Shown: one piece after another, positions 59,659-64,000 of the stretch | Position numbering within the stretch: the first letter of the stretch is position 1 | How the letters are laid out: every line of letters begins with the position of its first letter | DNA from: Bifidobacterium myosotis | GTDB lineage: Bacteria; Actinomycetota; Actinomycetes; Actinomycetales; Bifidobacteriaceae | Length of the DNA stretch: 64,000 bases | NCBI RefSeq assembly: GCF_002259745.1 | Contig: NZ_MWWW01000016.1 | Coordinates: forward strand, 1 to 64,000 | Direction: 5' to 3' | Program-made: the position numbers and the translations under genes | Notes under the pieces: generated by a model | What the model was told of the DNA's origin: nothing | Seen by the model: the letters and a program-made list of their open reading frames with translations, nothing else | The model's database searches: none

Positions 59659-60924
59659 ATGACCAGCAACAAGACAATCATGATGACGTGCACCGCCGCC
59701 GTGGCGGCTGCCGTGATGGTGCTCGCAGGCTGCGGCAGTTCCGGCGGCTCGTCCACCGGCTCCACGGACAGCAAGTCCGAATCCCAGGCGTTCTATGCCG
59801 CCGCGATGTTCCCGCAGACCGGCTCGCTCGCCTACCTCGGCCCGCCGGAGGAGGCCGGCTTCAAGCTGGCCATCGCGGACATCAACGAGGCCGGCGGCGT
59901 CAATGGAGCGGACGCCCAGTCGTCCATCGCCGATACGTCCGACGGCGACCATGCCGACCAGAACAGCGCCGCGGCCCAGTCCGCCCTGTCCAAGAATCCG
60001 TCCGTGGTGATTGGCCCGCCGTCCAGCTCGGTGGTGAAGAACAGTTACAAGCAGGTGACGTCCGCGGGCGTGCCGATGATTTCCCAGGGCGCCACTTCGA
60101 CCGCGTTCTCCGGTCTGGACAAGAACTTCTTCCGCGTGATTCCGCCGGACACCGTGCAGGGCGCGGTGCTGGGCCAGGTGATCGCGCAGGACGGCGTCAA
60201 GAACCTCGCCATCGCGGTGTTCAACGACGAGTACGGCACCTCGCTGCGTGACGTGGTGGTCAAGACCGTCGAGAGTGCGGGCGTGAACGTGGTGTACGGC
60301 GAGAAGGACACCTTCGACCCGGCCGAGACCAACTTCTCGTCCATCGTGACCGCCATCAAGGCCTCCAACCCCGACGCCGTGCTGGTCATCGCGTTCGACC
60401 AGTCCAAGTCCATCTTCAAGGAGCTCGCTTCGCAGGGCGTGGACACCCACAAGCTGTACATGACCGACGGCAACACCGCCGACTACTCCAAGGATCTGGA
60501 CGCCGGCCTGCTTGAGGGCTCCAAGGGCACCATCCCGGGCGCCCACCCGGGCGAGGACTTCCAGGCCCGTCTGAAGACGCAGGTCAAGGACCTCAAGGAC
60601 TACACCTATGCGGCCGAGACCTACGACGCCGTGATTCTGTCGGCGCTGGCGGCGACCAAGGGCGGCGACAACAAGCCGGCCACCGTCTCCGCCAACCTGA
60701 TGGCCGTCTCCGGCGCGAACGGCGGCGAGGAGTGCAGCACCTACAAGGACTGCGTGGCCGCGCTGAAGGCCGGCAAGGACATCAAGTACAAGGCCCAGTC
60801 CGGCATCGGCTCGTTCAACGACGACCATGACCCGGCGACCGCATCCATCGGCGTCTACAAGTTCGACGGCAGCAACAAGCCGAACTTCGACCACGCCCAG
60901 GAGGGTGCCGTGCCGACGAAGTAA
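59659..60924 (+). CDS. livK: Branched-chain amino acid binding lipoprotein LivK (2)
   Basis: A 421-residue paralogue of the preceding livK. Lipobox LAGC, then AAMFPQTGSLAYLGPPEEAGFKLAIADINEAGG, VIGPPSSSVVKNS, KGGDNKPATVSANLMAVSGANGGEECSTYKDC. It is very similar to LivK 1 in the core but has changed binding-cleft stretches (for example SAGVPMISQGATSTAFSGL). The pair probably widens ligand range for one transporter. It has its own leader and terminator. Confidence 0.93.
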   Translation: MTSNKTIMMTCTAAVAAAVMVLAGCGSSGGSSTGSTDSKSESQAFYAAAMFPQTGSLAYLGPPEEAGFKLAIADINEAGGVNGADAQSSIADTSDGDHADQNSAAAQSALSKNPSVVIGPPSSSVVKNSYKQVTSAGVPMISQGATSTAFSGLDKNFFRVIPPDTVQGAVLGQVIAQDGVKNLAIAVFNDEYGTSLRDVVVKTVESAGVNVVYGEKDTFDPAETNFSSIVTAIKASNPDAVLVIAFDQSKSIFKELASQGVDTHKLYMTDGNTADYSKDLDAGLLEGSKGTIPGAHPGEDFQARLKTQVKDLKDYTYAAETYDAVILSALAATKGGDNKPATVSANLMAVSGANGGEECSTYKDCVAALKAGKDIKYKAQSGIGSFNDDHDPATASIGVYKFDGSNKPNFDHAQEGAVPTK

Positions 60925-60999
60925 CGCTGGATTGGCGATTGGTGACACCCCAACACAACAATCGTCCGGCGTCGGAGCCGCCGGATGTTTCCCTCTACG

Positions 61000-61033
61000 A
61001 AAACCCCGCCTTCCTATTCGGGCGGGGTTTTCT
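61000..61033 (+). terminator. Rho-independent terminator of livK (2)
   Basis: AAAACCCCGCC and GGCGGGGTTTT arms with a 10-base loop and a TCTT extension, about 75 bases after the stop. Confidence 0.9.
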
Positions 61034-61078
61034 TCGGCCCTATATGCCAACGTTGTCATACGGGGAGTCGTGTGGGCT

Positions 61079-61198
61079 AGTGGTTTGTCTCGCAATTGTT
61101 TGAGTGGTGCTGGCCCCTTCTGACGAGGGGCGGGCAGCGACGCTGACTGGGGAAGAGAAAAAAGCTGAAGCCCTCGATTATTTAAGAAACGGACCACT
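61079..61198. mobile_element. MITE-like element, copy B
   Basis: A 120-bp element matching 44480-44598 over its length. Ends AGTGGTTTGTCTC and the complement of AGTGGTCCGTTTC form 13-bp imperfect terminal inverted repeats. The centre has GGGCAGCGACGCTGACTGGGG. No protein is encoded. Confidence 0.65.
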
Positions 61199-61291
61199 CG
61201 GCTCCATTGCCCAAGCGATCAGCCCATTCTGTGTTCAGGTCGATTGGCGCATGTCAATTTCAATGCGTCTGGATCTTTCGCATGCCGCACA

Positions 61292-61361
61292 TCGAACCGG
61301 TTCGACACGCCGGGCAATTGGACGGGCAAGGTCTGTCGGCGGTAATATCGAACCGGTTCGA
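61292..61361 (+). promoter_or_regulatory. Twin LacI-type operators of scrPT
   Basis: The 14-bp perfect palindrome TCGAACCGGTTCGA occurs at 61292-61305 and again at 61348-61361, 56 bases apart. Both copies are extended by a shared CAC. The second overlaps a -10-like TAATAT (61343), with TTGGAC (61318) as possible -35. A ScrR-type repressor, likely encoded past the window, is the expected ligand. Confidence 0.8.
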
Positions 61362-61395
61362 CACAGAGCGTCACAGTACAACACAGGAGTTGCCC

Positions 61396-62922
61396 ATGAA
61401 GAACAAAGTCCAGCTCATCACCTATGCGGATCGCCTCGGCAACGGCACCATCGCCGGCATGACCGACATCCTGCGCACCCGTTTCCAGGGCGTCTACGAA
61501 GGCGTGCATGTACTGCCGTTCTTCACCCCGTTCGACGGTGCGGACGCCGGCTTCGACCCGATCGACCACACCAAGGTGGACTCCCGCCTCGGCTCCTGGG
61601 ATGATGTCGCCGAGCTCTCCAAGACCCACGACATCATGGTGGACGCCATCGTCAACCATATGAGCTGGGAGTCCGCCCAGTTCCAGGACGTACTGCAGAA
61701 CGGCGAGGAATCCGAGTACTATCCGATGTTCCTCACCATGAGCTCCGTGTTCCCGAACGGCGCCACCGAGGAGGATCTGGCCGGCATCTACCGCCCGCGT
61801 CCCGGCCTGCCGTTCACCCACTACAAGTTCGCGGGCAAGACCCGTCTGGTGTGGGTGAGCTTCACCCCGCAGCAGGTGGACATCGACACCGATTCCGACA
61901 AGGGCTGGGAATACCTGATGTCCATCTTCGACCAGATGGCCGCCAGCCATGTGAGCTACATCCGTCTCGACGCCGTCGGCTACGGCGCCAAGGAGGCCGG
62001 CACCAGCTGCTTCATGACCCCGAAGACCTTCAAGCTCATCTCCCGTCTGCGCGAGGAGGGCGTCAAGCGCGGTCTTGAGATTCTCATCGAGGTCCACAGC
62101 TACTACAAGAAGCAGGTCGAGATCGCCTCCAAGGTGGACCGCGTCTATGACTTCGCGCTGCCGCCGCTGCTCCTGCACTCCCTGTTCACCGGCCATGTGG
62201 AGCCGGTGGCCCACTGGACCGAAATCCGCCCGAACAACGCCGTCACCGTGCTCGACACGCACGATGGCATCGGCGTCATCGACATCGGCTCCGATCAGCT
62301 CGACCGCTCCCTGAAGGGCCTTGTGCCGGATGAGGACGTGGACAACATGGTCAAGACCATCCATGCCAACACCCACGGCGAGTCCCAGGCCGCCACCGGT
62401 GCCGCGGCGAGCAACCTCGACCTCTATCAGGTCAACTCCACGTATTACTCCGCCCTCGGCTGCAACGACCAGCATTACATCGCCGCCCGCGCCGTGCAGT
62501 TCTTCCTGCCCGGGGTGCCGCAGGTCTACTACGTCGGCGCGCTCGCCGGACGCAACGACATGGATCTGCTGCGCCGCACTAACAACGGCCGCGACATCAA
62601 CCGCCACTACTACTCCGTGGCCGAAATCGACGAGGACCTGCAGCGTCCGGTCGTCAAGGCGCTGAACGCCCTGGCCCGGTTCCGCAACGAACTGCCGGCC
62701 TTCGACGGCGAGTTCGGCTATGAGGCCGACGGCGACAAGTCCATCACCTTCCACTGGACCGCCGCCGACGGCTCGACCAAGGCCTCCCTCACCTTCGAGC
62801 CCGGTCGTGGCCTCGGCGCCGACAACGCCACTCCGGTCGCCAGCCTCGCGTGGACCGACGCCACCGGCGACCACGAGACCCACGACCTGCTCAACAACCC
62901 GCCCGCCGTAACCCTTGACTGA
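61396..62922 (+). CDS. scrP: Sucrose phosphorylase
   Basis: A 508-residue GH13_18 enzyme turning sucrose and phosphate into glucose 1-phosphate and fructose, saving ATP. The nucleophile Asp192 (YIRLDAVGYGAKEAGT), acid/base Glu232 (EILIEVHSYY) and stabiliser Asp290 (LDTHDGIGVID) fall at the same numbers as in the well-studied B. adolescentis enzyme. It is cytoplasmic. GGAG lies 7 bases before the ATG. It is followed after 30 bases by the transporter. Confidence 0.97.
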   Translation: MKNKVQLITYADRLGNGTIAGMTDILRTRFQGVYEGVHVLPFFTPFDGADAGFDPIDHTKVDSRLGSWDDVAELSKTHDIMVDAIVNHMSWESAQFQDVLQNGEESEYYPMFLTMSSVFPNGATEEDLAGIYRPRPGLPFTHYKFAGKTRLVWVSFTPQQVDIDTDSDKGWEYLMSIFDQMAASHVSYIRLDAVGYGAKEAGTSCFMTPKTFKLISRLREEGVKRGLEILIEVHSYYKKQVEIASKVDRVYDFALPPLLLHSLFTGHVEPVAHWTEIRPNNAVTVLDTHDGIGVIDIGSDQLDRSLKGLVPDEDVDNMVKTIHANTHGESQAATGAAASNLDLYQVNSTYYSALGCNDQHYIAARAVQFFLPGVPQVYYVGALAGRNDMDLLRRTNNGRDINRHYYSVAEIDEDLQRPVVKALNALARFRNELPAFDGEFGYEADGDKSITFHWTAADGSTKASLTFEPGRGLGADNATPVASLAWTDATGDHETHDLLNNPPAVTLD

Positions 62923-62952
62923 TCAGTAAGAAAGAAAGCCAGTACAACCACC

Positions 62953-64000
62953 ATGTCAGCAGTACATAACGACGCTGAAATCGCCCCGGCCCAAGCCGAC
63001 GCCACCATCGGCACTCCGGACCAGCCCCAAACCGACCCGTTGCTCGACAGCTACGGCCGCCGCCCGTCCATCAAGGATGTGGTCAGGCTCGGCGCAGGCT
63101 TCACCATCAGCCTGATCATCACCGGCATCGTCTGGGTGTCGCTGTCGTCCATCCTGGTGCCCCAGCTCGTCGACCAGATCGCCCCCGGACAGCGTGAGGC
63201 GTTCATCGGTTCGATCAACAGCATCGGTTCGGTGGTGGCGCTGTTCGCCAACATCATCTTCGGCACCTTCTCCGACCTCACCCGCTCGAAGTGGGGCAAG
63301 CGCACGCTGTGGATCATCAGCGGCGGTATCCTGTGCGGCGCGTGCGTGGCGGGCCTGCTGGTCACCCGTTCGCTGCCGCTCATCCTGCTGCTGTGGTGCG
63401 GCATGCAGCTGTTCTACAACTGGATGAACGCGCCGTTCGTGGCCACCCTGTCCGACCGCGTGCCGGACAAGTTCCGCGGTTCCGTCTCCTCCTTCATGGG
63501 TGCGGGTGGCGTGCTGGGCCAGACCGCCGGCTCGCTCGTCGGCTCCCTGCTCATCAGCAACATCGACCTTGGCTTCGCCCTCGGCGCGCTCGGCTTCGCG
63601 CTGGTCGGCATCATCGTGGTCGGCATCTGGCCGCGCGAGCCCTCCAACGTGGACGAGGAACGCGAGCCGGTGTCCGTCAAGATGGTGCTCAAGTCCTTCA
63701 TCCCGCCGCACGGCAAGGGCGCTCGCAACTTCTACTACGCCCTGTTCGGCCGTCTGATGATGGTGGCCGGTTACCAGATGATTAACGGCTACCTGCTGTA
63801 CGTGGTCAAGTACTACACCTTCTCCGACTCCGGGTACGACGCCGAGCAGCTCAAGACCGCCGCCGCCGGCGTGATCGCGACCATGTCCGTGATCACGATG
63901 GTCGTCTCCCTGATCGCCGCTCTGGTCTCCGGCCCGATCTCCGACCGTCTCGGCATGCGCAAGATTCCGGTGGCGCTCGCCAGCGTGCTGTTCGCCATCG
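62953..64000 (+). CDS. scrT: MFS sucrose transporter (truncated by window end)
   Basis: The first 349 codons of an MFS permease run open to the window edge. A polar N-terminus of ~45 residues is followed by FTISLIITGIVWVSLSSILVPQLV. The MFS loop FGTFSDLTRSKWGKRTLWI comes next, and later helices include a second loop VSGPISDRLGMRKIP. Its place directly behind scrP and under the same operators makes it the sucrose importer. Bifidobacterial ScrT proteins have this position. An AAGAAAGAAAG purine-rich stretch lies upstream. Confidence 0.92.
   Translation, partial: MSAVHNDAEIAPAQADATIGTPDQPQTDPLLDSYGRRPSIKDVVRLGAGFTISLIITGIVWVSLSSILVPQLVDQIAPGQREAFIGSINSIGSVVALFANIIFGTFSDLTRSKWGKRTLWIISGGILCGACVAGLLVTRSLPLILLLWCGMQLFYNWMNAPFVATLSDRVPDKFRGSVSSFMGAGGVLGQTAGSLVGSLLISNIDLGFALGALGFALVGIIVVGIWPREPSNVDEEREPVSVKMVLKSFIPPHGKGARNFYYALFGRLMMVAGYQMINGYLLYVVKYYTFSDSGYDAEQLKTAAAGVIATMSVITMVVSLIAALVSGPISDRLGMRKIPVALASVLFAI

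Overview
The window is a high-GC actinobacterial chromosome segment, almost certainly Bifidobacterium and probably the B. longum/breve group. I infer this from the sucrose phosphorylase-transporter pair with its LacI-type operators, the actinobacterial cell-envelope and kinase cluster, the codon usage and the dispersed palindromes. Species is not proven. There is no phage and no CRISPR array. The only recognisable insertion sequence is the tail of an ISL3-family transposase at the left edge.

Left third (1-20 kb): this is the conserved origin-proximal block of actinobacteria. crgA, a DUF881 protein, a class E sortase and trpG are followed on the minus strand by a tightly overlapping operon read fhaA-fhaB-pstP-rodA-pbpA-pknA-pknB. 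It controls peptidoglycan synthesis and division through Ser/Thr phosphorylation. The order matches that known from Mycobacterium. Upstream of crgA lies a gene-free stretch packed with DnaA boxes (about 1897-2430), and two parS-like sites lie near 26.7 kb and 33.3 kb. This supports placing the segment close to the replication origin. An S9 peptidase and an alpha/beta hydrolase follow.

Middle (20-36 kb): an uncharacterised four-gene operon encodes a lipoprotein with binding-protein and VWA domains, an XpaC-like protein, a membrane-anchored binding protein and TelA. A YddG-type exporter and a fused MsrA-MsrB follow. Next is a small accessory patch: a decayed gene, a HepT/MntA-type toxin-antitoxin pair with a near-perfect operator palindrome, a three-unit palindrome array, a PLD-SF2 helicase-DUF3427 protein with a neighbouring NUDIX hydrolase, and an orphan gene of unknown function.

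Right half (36-64 kb): mostly housekeeping genes (tRNA-Leu, tgt, HtrA protease, heavy-metal P-type ATPase, FprA reductase, HtpX, tRNA-Gly, a DMT transporter, fba, purA, paired CrcB). A complete branched-chain amino acid ABC system (livHMGF plus two livK paralogues) follows. Its LivH permease carries an unusual N-terminal extracellular Cna-B-like domain. The window ends in scrP-scrT for sucrose phosphorolysis, under two identical operator palindromes.

The intergenic regions are rich in structured repeats. Two homologous arrays of three 47-bp palindromes have an exact 63-bp period (29555 and 59172). Two copies of a ~120-bp MITE-like element are present (44480 and 61079). There are also a 23-bp tandem repeat, a ~190-bp inverted repeat and a dispersed CCCCTCAGTC-type hairpin, one copy of which sits inside the P-type ATPase gene.
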